Part shown: in pieces, positions 1-10,900 of the stretch
How positions within the stretch are numbered: the stretch's first letter is position 1
Layout of the letters: every line of letters starts with the position of its first letter
Assembly: GCA_023333565.1 (NCBI GenBank)
Contig: JAJKFH010001315.1
Location: 2,580,501 to 2,644,500 of the forward strand
Direction of reading: 5' to 3'
Source of the DNA: Puffinus mauretanicus
Lineage: Eukaryota > Chordata > Aves > Procellariiformes > Procellariidae
DNA: 64,000 nucleotides
The notes under the pieces: generated by a model
The model's database searches: none
Told to the model about the DNA's origin: nothing
Seen by the model: the letters and a program-made list of their open reading frames with translations, nothing else
Made by a program: the position numbers and the translations under genes

Positions 1-1828
1 TTTTTTTTAAAAACATCTGTCATGGTATGAGGGCTTAAAAACCAATATGAAGGAAGCGGGAAGAGCAGGATGTGTAAAGAAGAGGGGAGAGGCAGAGCCA
101 CAGACTTCTCATACGGAAAAGATACTGCCAAGACCAAAGGAATAAACCATTTTCCACAGTCCTTATACGTGGAATAAGTGTCACTAAGTAAACATTGCAG
201 CAAAAGGGATTTAGGTTAGCCGTTAGCAAAAAGCTTTCTAGCAACAGGACCGAGTGCAGTAGTTACAAACTTAAAACGTGGGGCAGCCTACCAAACACAC
301 TGCCCAACTTGGGCAGAGATTGCCGGCCAAGCTGAAGGGCCTCCTGAAACCCTTCCAGCTTGGTTTTCTCTGAGGTTTTTACGTTCCTATAGGATTGTGT
401 CAACTATACCAATTTTAGGAGCAATTTATGTTAAAGAATAAAAATATTGTAGCCTTGTATAAAAGTCTGGACCTATGTTTTGAGAGAGTAAAGCAAGACA
501 TGCTCATGAAAAAAAGACAATTTTCATACTGATGAAATACTCCAGTGAGAAAGAATTAGGCATGAATTTAAATAAAATTTTTGGTGAGATTAATTCTGAA
601 ACAGTTGGGACTACATTTGAACTACTCAGAAATAATTTCCCATACATACCAACATTCCCTCTGAATGGCTCAGCTGACACTTGTAGAAACAGCTATTAGC
701 TCAATATAAATAGCACCAATTTTTGCATTTTACGCAATGCTCTGCATTCCAGCTTCTAGAAATTTCCTACATTTTCTGGATTGCTATCTTTCTTTCGACA
801 TACTTTATCTCTGCCTGGTCCTTGAAACCTATTATAGCAGTATCTTTTAAAAGAGGCAGCATAGAAGCAAAATGTGTTTTTAAAAGGAGAAAATTATTCA
901 AGCTATGTAGAGAGTTACCTGAGGTTTTTGTCTTTTAAAGAAAAATACTTTCATGGTGGATAACCTAATTCTAACAGCTTCACCATGTAAGCTCCAACAG
1001 AATTTCCTTTTTTCTAAACTTAGTCTGTTCTATTAAAAGTACAGTTTTGTGCTGTGGTGTACTCTACAGTATCCATGCATATCAAGAAATGCTGACAAGA
1101 TATAGAGGGACAGCAAGACTATTAAATATCCATCATGCCACTCTGGATCAGGCTTAATGCAATCAGAAACACATGACTACATCAACTTATCTCCTTTGAT
1201 CAAATGTGATTAAGTAAGTCATTAATTTTCAAGACAAATAAAAAATGCAAGATCATTTTATTATAAATGTAAATGCCTGTCGTCTTAAATGATTTTTCTA
1301 AAGGAAGCCCTTCTAATACAGAACTTTGTATACTTCAGAGAACAGTTGTTTTAACATTGGTTTTAATTTTAATGAAACATTATGTATTTGTATGCATGTC
1401 TTCTTTCCTTTTTTCTCACACTGCTCATGTTGTCAAGCAAAATTTGTGCATCAGCTTGATCAAGATAATTTCATTATACCATTGTTACCATTATGACTTG
1501 GGCAATTAGTAGTTTATAAGAATAAATTTATAGCAATCAGTGATTGAGGCACATTTGCAGTAGTCAGGGTGTAATAAAGCCCAATCAATTTCTTTCATTT
1601 AATATGTAGGCTGTGACCCTAGTTTTGATGAGAACTCTTAGCTATTTCATCTTTAAATAAAAAAGAATGTCTGCAAGCAATTATAGTGGTGTGTTAATTG
1701 GATATTCCTTTTTATCTTTTATACTACAGAATGCATTGCTAACGAAATCCTTGTTTTCTCTCTCATTCCCTTTCTCTCTCCCTCTCTGTAATGAACTGAT
1801 ACTGACTTGGTGTATTTTGCTAAGACAA
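1..1828. other. Noncoding AT-rich DNA, nothing recognised
   Basis: Open frames here are under 95 codons, lie on both strands and resemble no family I know. There is no repeat, RNA gene or convincing splice pair. A run of eight T opens the window. Confidence 0.6.
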
Positions 1829-1935
1829 TGGGCCAGATTTTGATTTTCAGTAGCACTGGTGTAAATCTGGAGTGACTTCTCCAAATTAAATACAATTACT
1901 GAGATTTCTATGCACATAACTGAAATCAAAACCCA
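1829..1935. repeat. Short imperfect inverted-repeat element, MITE-like
   Basis: The left arm (1829 to about 1880) begins TGGGCCAGATTTTGATTTTC. The right arm (about 1894-1935) is roughly its reverse complement and ends ACTGAAATCAAAACCCA. The shared core is TTTTGATTT-CAGT on one arm and its complement on the other, followed by a weaker match around AAATCT. That palindromic layout is what a small non-autonomous DNA transposon looks like. From memory it resembles palindromic repeats common in turtle and crocodile genomes, but I cannot name the family. No target duplication was identified. It could also be a chance hairpin. Confidence 0.4.
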
Positions 1936-2629
1936 CTCTCTCTTTCCAGTTTTTGTTGCCAATAACAGAGGAGCTGATGCGGCAGACCTTACTGGAGCTG
2001 AGTGCTACCTCAAGCTATGATCAGTCATTGTCTTACATACAAACTAAAGTATCAACTAGCACACAGTATTCAAATGGACGATTTCTAAGCTTAAAGCATT
2101 GGGAAGGCTTAGCCTTTGCCTAAGGTACTTTATTGCATTAATTCCATGCTGATTTAAGGTATCTGATGATAGATGAAGGTAGTACACATTACGTGAAGAA
2201 ATGAGACTCCAACCCAGACTCAATCACCATTACGCAGGCCAAGTTGCACATGTTTCATGTTCCATGAAATCACTCATTGACCTGAATAGGTCCATCATTT
2301 GGGTAACAAGTTTCTACTCAGGACTAATAGGGGCATAAGAGTTCAGATAAAAGGTTTTGTGTCTGGAGTATGTACACATGGGAACAGTTAACCAAAAATT
2401 TTCCTGATTTTTTTTCCCCCACAGCAGAGAGTTAAAACAGAAGGCAAAATTTCAGCATTTCCTTGGGTTTGTGTCAGTATTTTGAAGATTTCCCCATCAC
2501 ACAATAAGGAAAATGACAAATATTTTTTAAAATCTCTTCTGGGATTTAACCTCTAGTATTTGGAACTAACTGTGTTCTGTAATAGAATTCTGGAATAATT
2601 AACAAAACTTGTTTTTTATGCTTTAACAG
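1936..2629. other. Noncoding DNA, nothing recognised
   Basis: Unique-looking sequence with no frame, repeat or motif I can support. Its last 20 bases form the pyrimidine-rich tract before the exon-like segment at 2630. Confidence 0.5.
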
Positions 2630-2692
2630 GGGTATAACTTACCTTGGAAATGTCTTTATGATCTATTTCGTGTCATATCAATAATTATGCAG
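2630..2692 (+). other. Exon-like segment with acceptor and donor sites (candidate coding exon)
   Basis: A T-rich tract, TTGTTTTTTATGCTTTAACAG, ends in a consensus acceptor at 2628-2629. A strong donor, CAG followed by GTAAGA, begins at 2693. Between them are exactly 63 bases, open in one frame only (the frame that starts at 2630), giving 21 codons that read GYNLPWKCLYDLFRVISIIM plus Q. The other two frames contain stops. A 63-base in-phase exon is common in vertebrate genes, but acceptor-donor pairs at this spacing also arise by chance in tens of kilobases. I do not recognise the peptide and found no partner exon of matching phase. On the opposite strand an equally good donor-like AAG|GTAAGT lies inside the segment, which weakens the case. 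Confidence 0.28.
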
Positions 2693-5649
2693 GTAAGATA
2701 TTTTACAACTAACAAAAATGTTACAATTCTTCAGTGTCAAATTTTCATGTCCTGTGTCTCTTAAATTTAGGCAAAATTGTTTGCGTAAAATTTCTCATTT
2801 GTACTATAAAAGAAGACGACTTTCAAAACAATCAATTGTAGCACTATCTGCCGAAAGGAAAATACTGCTGATGACTCTAGGGCTCATGCAAACAAGATCT
2901 AATTCTTATTTAAGTGTCTCCTGATCTATTCAAATGCTTTACTCTAGTTCTGTGATTTATCACTGCTTGTGATAGTTTATTAGCTGCAGGCTTTATTTCT
3001 AGCATAATTGCAATAAACATTTTACTTGATGTTTCTGAGGCTGGGGGGATGGAATCCTGAAATCTTCAGTCCTTAATCAAGCAAAAATCCCACCAAAATT
3101 AATAGGAATCCTAACCTCCACGTAAACTCAGTGAAGACTGAAGAGTTATACACTGCTTTGTCCATCAGAAAACTTAGCCCCCCAAAAGCATATTTGAATT
3201 TATTATGGGGGGAAAAGATTATTAAAAGACAGAAATAAATAAAGAGATCCTCAAAACCTCAAGGCGAATAGTAATAGTAACCTGGCTCAGACAAATGAAG
3301 AGCAAGCAAAAAATCAGGCAGCAATGCATTGTAGGGGATGGTTCTTGTTCATCAGTTAGAAGTATTTTGCTGGGGAAAGTTTAAAAGTAAGATAGTCAAC
3401 TATGTACATATATATACATGTATGTATATATGCACACACATATATACAGCCTAAAACAAAGTAGTTGTATGAAAGAAGAAAGAAGTTTAACACTGTGACC
3501 AAGATGACAAAACATGTTCCTTGTGGATGCCTTAATATTAGAACTACCTTCTGGTCATTTTGAAGAGGAAAGAAAACATACATTTTTCTTTGTATGCTAT
3601 AACTTGGAAATCAGCTTTTCTGAGTTTAGAAATAACCAATTAGAACTTCTCGTGCTTGAAGATAATCTGCGTAGAAATTCACCTATGTCAGGAGTTTCCC
3701 ACATAGCTATAAATGCTTCAGAAGAATACAAAAGTGGCAGTTGCTTGTGTCTAATGGTTGAGGATACTATGATGAATAATGTTCAGTATATTTAGCTTAC
3801 CAATTTTGTTATGTTCCGTAGTTATTCATAGTCTTAGGAGCATGGGGGAGGGTCAGATAGAAGGGAAAGATTACTTTTTAGTAAAGGCAACGGACAAGGT
3901 TGAGGAAGAATCTCAGCTGTCAGTTCTGACATGGATTTCCTCTGTGTCTTTTAGAAAATTGCTTAGTTGACCCAGGCCTCAGTTTCTCTTCTGCAAAATA
4001 GCACTTCCTAAGCAAACACTTAATGTTTTCCTTGTTCAGAGGTTGAAATAGTTTTTGCAACTACAGCCCTGAATAAAAAAATACAGTAATATCATTTGGA
4101 ACTGCTAAAAATATAAAGAACTGTAAATAAATCATATTGTTAATGAGCAAAATGACAATATTTTCACTTATGCTTCTTTGTAGTTTTCCCATCACAATGA
4201 TAGATTTTAGGACCAAAACTTGCCCTGGCTTTAAGGTGGGTTTTGATAGCTACCCTTCTTCAATTCACTGTTTAGCATTTGATTTTCATTACCTTTTACT
4301 GTAATCCTTTAATCAATAACACCAATATGTAAGCATTGGGACCCAGACATAATAACAGAAAAAAAATTTCAAAACTAAAAAATTGTTTTTCAGTACTTCT
4401 TTTCAGACAACATAGGCTTGCTGTCAGAGTTGCAGGATAAACTGGGATTGATCAGTAGGTTACATGGTAACATTCCCATCTCCAGCTAGTGTGAGTACGC
4501 AAGTTTTGATATGCAGTCCTTATTTCTACCACAACAGCATGGACCGTTCTGCAGCTCTGACTGATGTCAGTTGAAGACCAAAAAATTACTATTTTGGCAC
4601 CCAGTGGGACTAGTACATGATTTTTCATAGGCATTTTCATAGCAAACAACTAGTCTGCCTTAGTTATTTCAAAGGTTGACGAAGGACTCAAACTCCAAGG
4701 TGTAAGTATTTCACACTAAAATACTTCTTCAGGACTTCTGCTTATTTCTGTGACGGACCACTATCCAAACACCTTCTCCAGCCAAGGTGTATGTATAAGC
4801 ATAAATGGCCATGTCACAACTGATCAGGCTTTTCCAGGGGACATCTGGACTCTGTGTGTGTATGAAAAAAAAAAGAGGATGGCACATGTGTGTATGCACA
4901 TATGTGCACTCATACCCTCACAGACATCTGAGGAAAAATACACATCTAACAGTGCCAATCTCCCCCTGCCAAACAGCAAACCCATGGAAAAATCAACAAG
5001 AAAACAACTTTGCAGAAATTTCGCTGACTTCTAAACATGAAGGAGGCTTATGATTAAAAAAAAAAGAAATCAGGTGCACCAACCAGTTATTCTGGTGATT
5101 TTGATAAATTAACTGTAAAATATATTTTTAAACTTCAGTGATACTACTTATTAATTTTTCTTTAACTGAAAAGCATCTAAGACATATTTGTTGTGTAGGA
5201 CTAGCCTAGTCATGTATGATCACAAGTATGAAATAACTAGTCAAATACCCGAAGGATTTACAGCATACAACAAATGTTTCAGAAGGTGTGCTGACTTTGC
5301 AGGTTTTTTGATACCACATTCTGTTACATGGTAATACTGACAATATATGAAAAGAAAAGAAAAATATTAGTCTTGCTTTTTCTCCCTGTGGGTAAAATAT
5401 TTTAATTCAATCATACCATTTTCCATCACATGCAAAAAATAATCTTCATTATGACAACAACTTTGCATCACATATAGAAAAAACTGTAACTACTGGCTTT
5501 GAAAATAAAAATGAAAATATTTATTGGTTTTCTACTAAAGATGTTGCTAACTCAGTGGGTTGTTTCTACAGAAACTTAACAGGACAGTATGCAAATTCCT
5601 TGGCTTGTATCAGAATTTTGCATCAGCATAAGCATTTGGAGATGTGCTT
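2693..5649. other. Noncoding AT-rich DNA, nothing recognised
   Basis: It holds only scattered short frames (under 95 codons), some overlapping on both strands, plus the TA/CA microsatellite at 3401-3449 and a TG/CA-rich patch near 4850-4915. Nothing else is supported. Confidence 0.5.
3401..3449. repeat. TA/TG/CA compound microsatellite
   Basis: Alternating purine-pyrimidine dinucleotides (TACATATATATACATG, then CACACACATATATAC) run for about 50 bases. It is a degenerate simple repeat. Confidence 0.85.
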
Positions 5650-5990
5650 AAAAACGGAGTTTAAATAATATCTTCTCTTGGTGTTATCCAGTTGCCAGAG
5701 TTTATTGATTTGCATGATACTTGTTTGCAAGATGGGGGCAAAAACAGTCTTCTTGTTGTCACAGTTGTTTTGTGCAGCTATTGATGTGATGAAACAATTT
5801 CATTTGTGGAATACTGTAAAGCAGCAGCTGCCTAATGGAAATGAAATACTTTAAGAAATTGCATGCATAAAAGCTTCTAGGTGTTTAAACCTCTGGCCAA
5901 ATGAGACAATTTATAATGTTAACAAACTTAATTCCAGAACAAGTTGTATCACAATTGGACCTGTCACTATACTACAAGTAACTGTCCCTC
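5650..5990. promoter_or_regulatory. Possible conserved noncoding element (unproven)
   Basis: This is a stretch without frames or repeats but with dense transcription-factor-like words. There is an octamer-type ATTTGCAT at 5708-5715, a CAGCTG E-box at 5825-5830, and several TTGCAT/TTTGCA words. Such mixed, non-repetitive, moderately balanced sequence is typical of vertebrate conserved enhancers, but the call is by appearance only. Without an alignment to other vertebrates it is a guess. Confidence 0.2.
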
Positions 5991-6339
5991 ATGATTCATT
6001 ATGACCCACCCTGCTTGACATGTGGACTGAGTGCAAACAGTGTGTGGAGAGTGAGTCGGGAGAGGGGAGATAACAGAGATAAATCTAAATTCATTCTGGA
6101 AGCAGTCACACTCAATGACATATTCACTGACTTCTTCAACAGCTCATTTGATAATGTTCTTTCTGCACTATTCATTTTTCTGAAAGATGAAAGCTGGCTG
6201 AAGATCTCATCTGCTCACTGATGCAGGGAGAAGATTTGAAATTAGCACAAAAATAAAAAAAGGGAGGGGTGGGGTGGTGTGGAAAGCAAGCACTTTCTGA
6301 TTAACAGTTTCTTGGTCCTGACAGGGAAGGCTAAACACC
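5991..6339. other. Noncoding spacer, nothing recognised
   Basis: It contains one 76-codon frame that I do not recognise and a purine-rich AAAAAAGGGAGGGGTGGGGTGG patch near 6255-6280. Nothing supports a gene. Confidence 0.4.
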
Positions 6340-7110
6340 CTGCCTTTTCAGGTCACCTTTAATTAGATATGCATTATAATTCTACAATATGTCAATGGGC
6401 TAGCTCTGTCTGGCAGAATTGTGCTTAGAGAAGGGGGAATACATTAATCACAATAATTAATTGCTTGAAGAATGGAAACATTGTTTTCTGTCTCAGCTTG
6501 CAACATGATACATATTTGTATAAATTTTTTATTACTGTTCTACAAAAAGATCAATCTAGGAGGTTAATGATGTGATTGTAAGAAGAGTGCAAAAAGGGTC
6601 AGTAATTCTTGGTCTTTTATAAATTCCTGTTTTGAGTTTCCTTTTTTTTAAAGTGAGGAAGTAAGGGGAGGAGGAGACAATGCTAATTGCATTAGCCAGC
6701 CAGAATGTTATATAGTTCATTACTGGAAATGAGAATTAAAACACCAGCTAACTGCTTTTCTCCACCGGTACTGAAAATATACTACACCTGCTTCTGCTGA
6801 TTTGCCCGACTTGTTAATTATCCAGAAAAATCTGGGTCAGTATTTTATGACCAAATTAGTTACCAGCTAAAGATTACAACTGGCTTGCCAAAAGGAAATT
6901 AAGAAGTGTCACATTAGGTGGGGGTAAAAATAAAAATGTGATACTTAGGGGTTATTTTTGGGTTTTGCCTCTAGAAAATGCTTTAAAAGAATGCTTTCCA
7001 TTAAATCTCCTTTAATTTTGCACTAAGAATTTAAAATGCCTGTTAACATTTCAGAATTGTCAAGAAAGTTTACCGGCCTGGTATGCTGTCTTTGCATGAA
7101 CGCTAACAGC
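6340..7110. promoter_or_regulatory. Possible conserved noncoding element rich in homeodomain-type sites (unproven)
   Basis: The block has no usable frame and no repeat. It has many TAATTA/ATTA words, including TAATTAATTG at 6454-6463, an octamer-like ATATGCAT at 6367-6374 and a near-perfect palindrome AATGCTAATTGCATT at 6679-6693, which resembles back-to-back POU/homeodomain half-sites. This texture is usual for developmental enhancers kept across vertebrates. The inference rests on motif density alone in AT-rich DNA, where ATTA words are also frequent by chance. Confidence 0.25.
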
Positions 7111-8809
7111 CACAGTATGTGCATATGTAACCATACAAACACTGCATCAGCACTTCCGTATCTACTCTTGAATGGGGACACAGAAACAAACTTCTGCTAA
7201 CACATTCCTTCACTCTTTTTCATCTTCTTCATTGCAAATACGTGTGTGAGCATGCACATTTTTGGGCATGCATGTCCATATCAACATCAGCCAAAAAAAA
7301 AAGCAAAAGTGGCAGAGTCACAGAGAACTACATGCTTACTGATACACAATGCCTAACTCTTGGATTATTCAAATACTCATTTGCTTATTCAGCACTCGGC
7401 ATCTAGGCCACCATTCAGATGCTATCTTTGCCTGCCCTTACTGTTCATATGACTCATTTGTTTTCCCTGATCACATCAACAATCTTTCCTGAAGAAATTA
7501 ATCAGTCCTCTCTCCATCCAGTAAACCTTTTTATTTTCCAAATTCATAATTTCTCTTATCCAACACCCACTTTCTCACATCCATACAAGATGGGAAAAGA
7601 AAGGAGATGAGAGGGGTGCATGAAAGGAATTCAGTGAATCATATACCTACATGTATATGGTAAACCTGCTTCTTATTTAAATCAGGAGAAAGGAAAAAAT
7701 ATAAACGACTACAATTATATTCACAAATTTCTCTGACATTTTCTATATGTACTAAACTCCCTTGAACAAAAAGAGAATTTGCAAATATTACAGGTACGTT
7801 TTAAGAGGCTTCCAAAACATTTGTCATTAATACAGCTGTCTACATTTGTGCTCCTTTTTCATCCTAGGCAGTTTAGTTTTTTTCCCTCTGAAATCATGAC
7901 AGAAAATTATATAGCATAAAATCTTTAATACTAGCACTATTCCTTTATCTGAAATGCAAAGATCAAATAAATAGCCCACAGAATAAATACAATTAAAGAT
8001 AGAAAGAAGCCAGTACATTAGATCTTCAGATGGAATAAGTAAATACAAAAGTAAAAAGTATAACTTTTTGTGAAGCTTATATAAGAAAAATTCCAAAAAA
8101 CAACAGAACGTGAGCCATAAAATTCCACCCCTCCAGAAAGATATATATTTATGTACAAAAAGAATGAGAAATTAAGTACTTTTCTATACAAAAGAATAAC
8201 AACATAATGTTTTAATTATATTTCAGATAAGTCCAAGATTTCATAAAACAGACATTCTAAAAGAATGGAATATGGTTATATTTTTCCCCTCAAAATAGGT
8301 AACAAAATATATAGGAGCGGTATGGACTGTTATTCAGCAATGATTCTGTGCAAGACGTAAACTGAACAGTGACAGTACCAATCATTTAAGTCTTTTTTAT
8401 TAACGTAACACATTTCCAGTCATATTAAATAATTTTTTCTTTTAATAAATTTAGGGCTTTTCTTTCTATATTGTCTAGCACCTTACGTTGTCTCATTTTA
8501 TACATGGAAAATGAGCCTTAAATATTGTCAAATAAATTGCTACCGTTATGTATTCATTTTTATGGATATAAAGAACTTGCAATACAGTGGAGATTCAGAA
8601 TCAGAAGTTGGTAGACACTTCAGAAGTCATGACATATTCCAAAGGGAATCACTATGAATATTTTTTATACATGATTGTGAGACTGAATCTGCATTAGTTT
8701 GGTCTCCTATGTGTAGCCTAGAAGGCTGTGAGAGGGAAAGTTTTTCTCATCTAAAGGAACAGCAAAACATCCAAACAAAAAATTCTATTGCAGCAGTTAT
8801 TCATTTCAG
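7111..8809. other. Noncoding AT-rich DNA, nothing recognised
   Basis: Short unrecognised frames only, the longest 89 codons on the minus strand near 7827-8096. No repeat boundary is visible. Confidence 0.5.
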
Positions 8810-10900
8810 AAAGGAAAGCTGTGTAAAAGTGAAGAAGTTTGTTAAAAGGAAATCTTATTAAAAGGAGCAGTGAAGAGGAAAAAATTTTAAGGATGTCAGG
8901 GAGACTGTTTATTTAGGCAACATCATCATAGAGGTTTAAGGGAAAAAAGGAAATTCATCGAAGTCTAACATGTACAGAAATTCCTAGAATGGTTAAACAG
9001 AGGAAAATAGGAAACAATGCATGTAAGCTACTAGAATTGTTAATAGAATTATTTCATACTCCTTTCAAACAAAATACTATTAAAGATCCTTTAGGACTTA
9101 TACATGAGAAGTGTAATAAGAACAGTTAAGGAACATTAGGCTAGAGCAGAAGAGTTAAAGTAACTATTTGCACGAAAATGCAAAAGGAAGGAGCTGGAGA
9201 GGTTGCCCTAAAGGAGCCTTTTTTATGAGGAATGCATCAGGGGATTTGTCTGAATCTGAAAAGCCAGTAGAAGAGGTAATAAGAAAAAATCATGAAATGA
9301 ACAACAGCAAATTGTCCTGAACAGACAGAATTCATCCAAGAGTTCTAAAGAAAGGCAAGTATGAATTTCATATATTTTGGTGGTTAACATAAATCAGCCT
9401 AGATAACAAAGAAATGAAAGGTAATAAATGCGAAGCAAATTCTCCATAAAACTTCCAGGAGATTCTAGGGAGCTATAGAGCAGCAAATCTGACTTCTATA
9501 GCAGACATGTTGGTGGAAATACAATAAAGAGTAGAATAGGAAGACAAATAGGTAAGTAAGATACAGTGGGCAACAGTCAAGACCTTTTTGTAGATCAAAG
9601 TCAAGCCTCGCAAATCTGTTAGTTTTTTGAAAGAGTCAATGAGCATGTTGATAGGAGTAATCCAGTTAATATATACTATACACCTGAATTTCTAACAACC
9701 TTATGGCAAAGGTCCTGACCAAAGGCTCTTTCTTAAAGGTGTTTCTTAGGAGGAAAGTATTAATAAGTGGAAAGTAGGTATCTATACATTTCAAAGAGTG
9801 TGAAAGACAGAACTCAATAGTCAGTTTTCACAATGTACAAGAGTTACCAGTGGAATCCTATGGTGATGTACGCTTCTCAATGTATTCCTGAAAGATCTGG
9901 AAAGGAGCTGAGAAGTTAGATATTTTCTGATAGTAAAAAATTACTCAAAATATAATAAGAAAAAGAAGAAAGAAAAAAGTGATAGCAAAGAGTTGCACAA
10001 GTATCTCACAATATGGAGCGACTGCACGATAAACTGCTTGATAGAATTCAATTTGATAAATCTAAAGTGATACATACAGAGAAGGAAAAAAAAGCCAGCC
10101 TAACTATGCTAATTTGTGATGGATGCTAATATAGCTATAACCACTCAGGAAAGAGATCTTGAAGTCATTGCAGATCTTGCAATGATACTTCTATGAAAAT
10201 GTCAGCTCTGCTCAGCAGCAGCTAAAAAGACAAATAGAACATTAGGAATTATTTGGAAAGCATTAAGAGCTTAGGACAGAAAACCTTATTGGTATTAAAG
10301 AAATCCATGGCCTTCATGCAATTCTGGTCACCCCATCTCAAGAAGGATACAGTAGAACTAAAGAAGATGTAAGAAGGATAAGAGGATGATCAGAGATCAA
10401 AAATGTTTTCCATTTGAAAAGAAATTAAATGGACTAGCTTGCAAGGAAATGGTTAAGAGGGAATACCATACAGATACATGTAAGTATGAATGATATGCAG
10501 ATGGGAATTGGAAATTATCCCTCAATGTAAGAAGTGAGAAGTATCCCATGGAATTTTCAGCTGTAAACTTTAAACACAACTTAGCACTTTTTTATAGAAT
10601 ACGTAATTAAACTGTGAAACTCATCACCAAAGGATATTGTGGAATTGGAGAGTATAAATGGTTTTGAAAAGGTATTAGGCAAATTCATGAAAGAAGCATT
10701 TATTAAAGAGTATTAAACAAAAAGATATAGCTATAATAGTGAGCTCCACTGCAGATTGCCAGAAGTTGGAAGGGAAAAAGTGGGGAGTTACTACTATCCA
10801 CTTCCTCTGTCCTTACAGCATTTCATTAAAGCATCTGGTACATGTGATCACCTAGGTCAGAATTACTAGACTAGTTTGATCTGAAGCAGAACAATCATTC
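8810..10900 (+). mobile_element. Ancient, heavily decayed CR1-like LINE
   Basis: The order and spacing of recognisable pieces match the second half of a CR1-type LINE ORF2 plus its 3' tail. These are an RT linker similar to DGIHPRVLKE (about 9320-9364), the motif-1 region (NYR-x-x-x-LTS, 9463-9530), the QHGF-type region (about 9565-9630), the linker LGV-type region (10155-10225), a QFWSPHLKKD-type block (10317-10370), a WNSLPxDxV-type block (10604-10642) and a DKFMKE-type end (10676-10694). The 3' tail fades out near 10900. Stops and indels occur every few dozen codons, so it is far older than the two CR1 copies at 35-39.6 kb. It resembles CR1/L3-like LINEs known from turtles and crocodilians, so it may predate birds. 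The left end is uncertain: matches are clear from about 9100 and only suggestive from 8810. Confidence 0.85.
9320..10695 (+). pseudogene. Relic reverse-transcriptase ORF2 of the old CR1-like LINE
   Basis: This is the decayed polymerase part of the LINE. In live CR1 elements it would make cDNA from the element's own RNA at the target site. Here the frame is destroyed. The motif A region (about 9666-9720) reads LNF where YLDF is expected, so the catalytic Asp is lost. The motif C region at 9923-9946 reads FSDSKKLL where a FADDTKLL-type box is expected. The motif B region near 9851-9910 has lost bases. Stops in all frames leave no stretch that could make the protein. It is identifiable only by the serial order of family motifs. 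Confidence 0.8.

Noticed and set aside
7760..7800. Donor-like CAG|GTACGT
   Set aside because: No pyrimidine tract and acceptor upstream to pair with.
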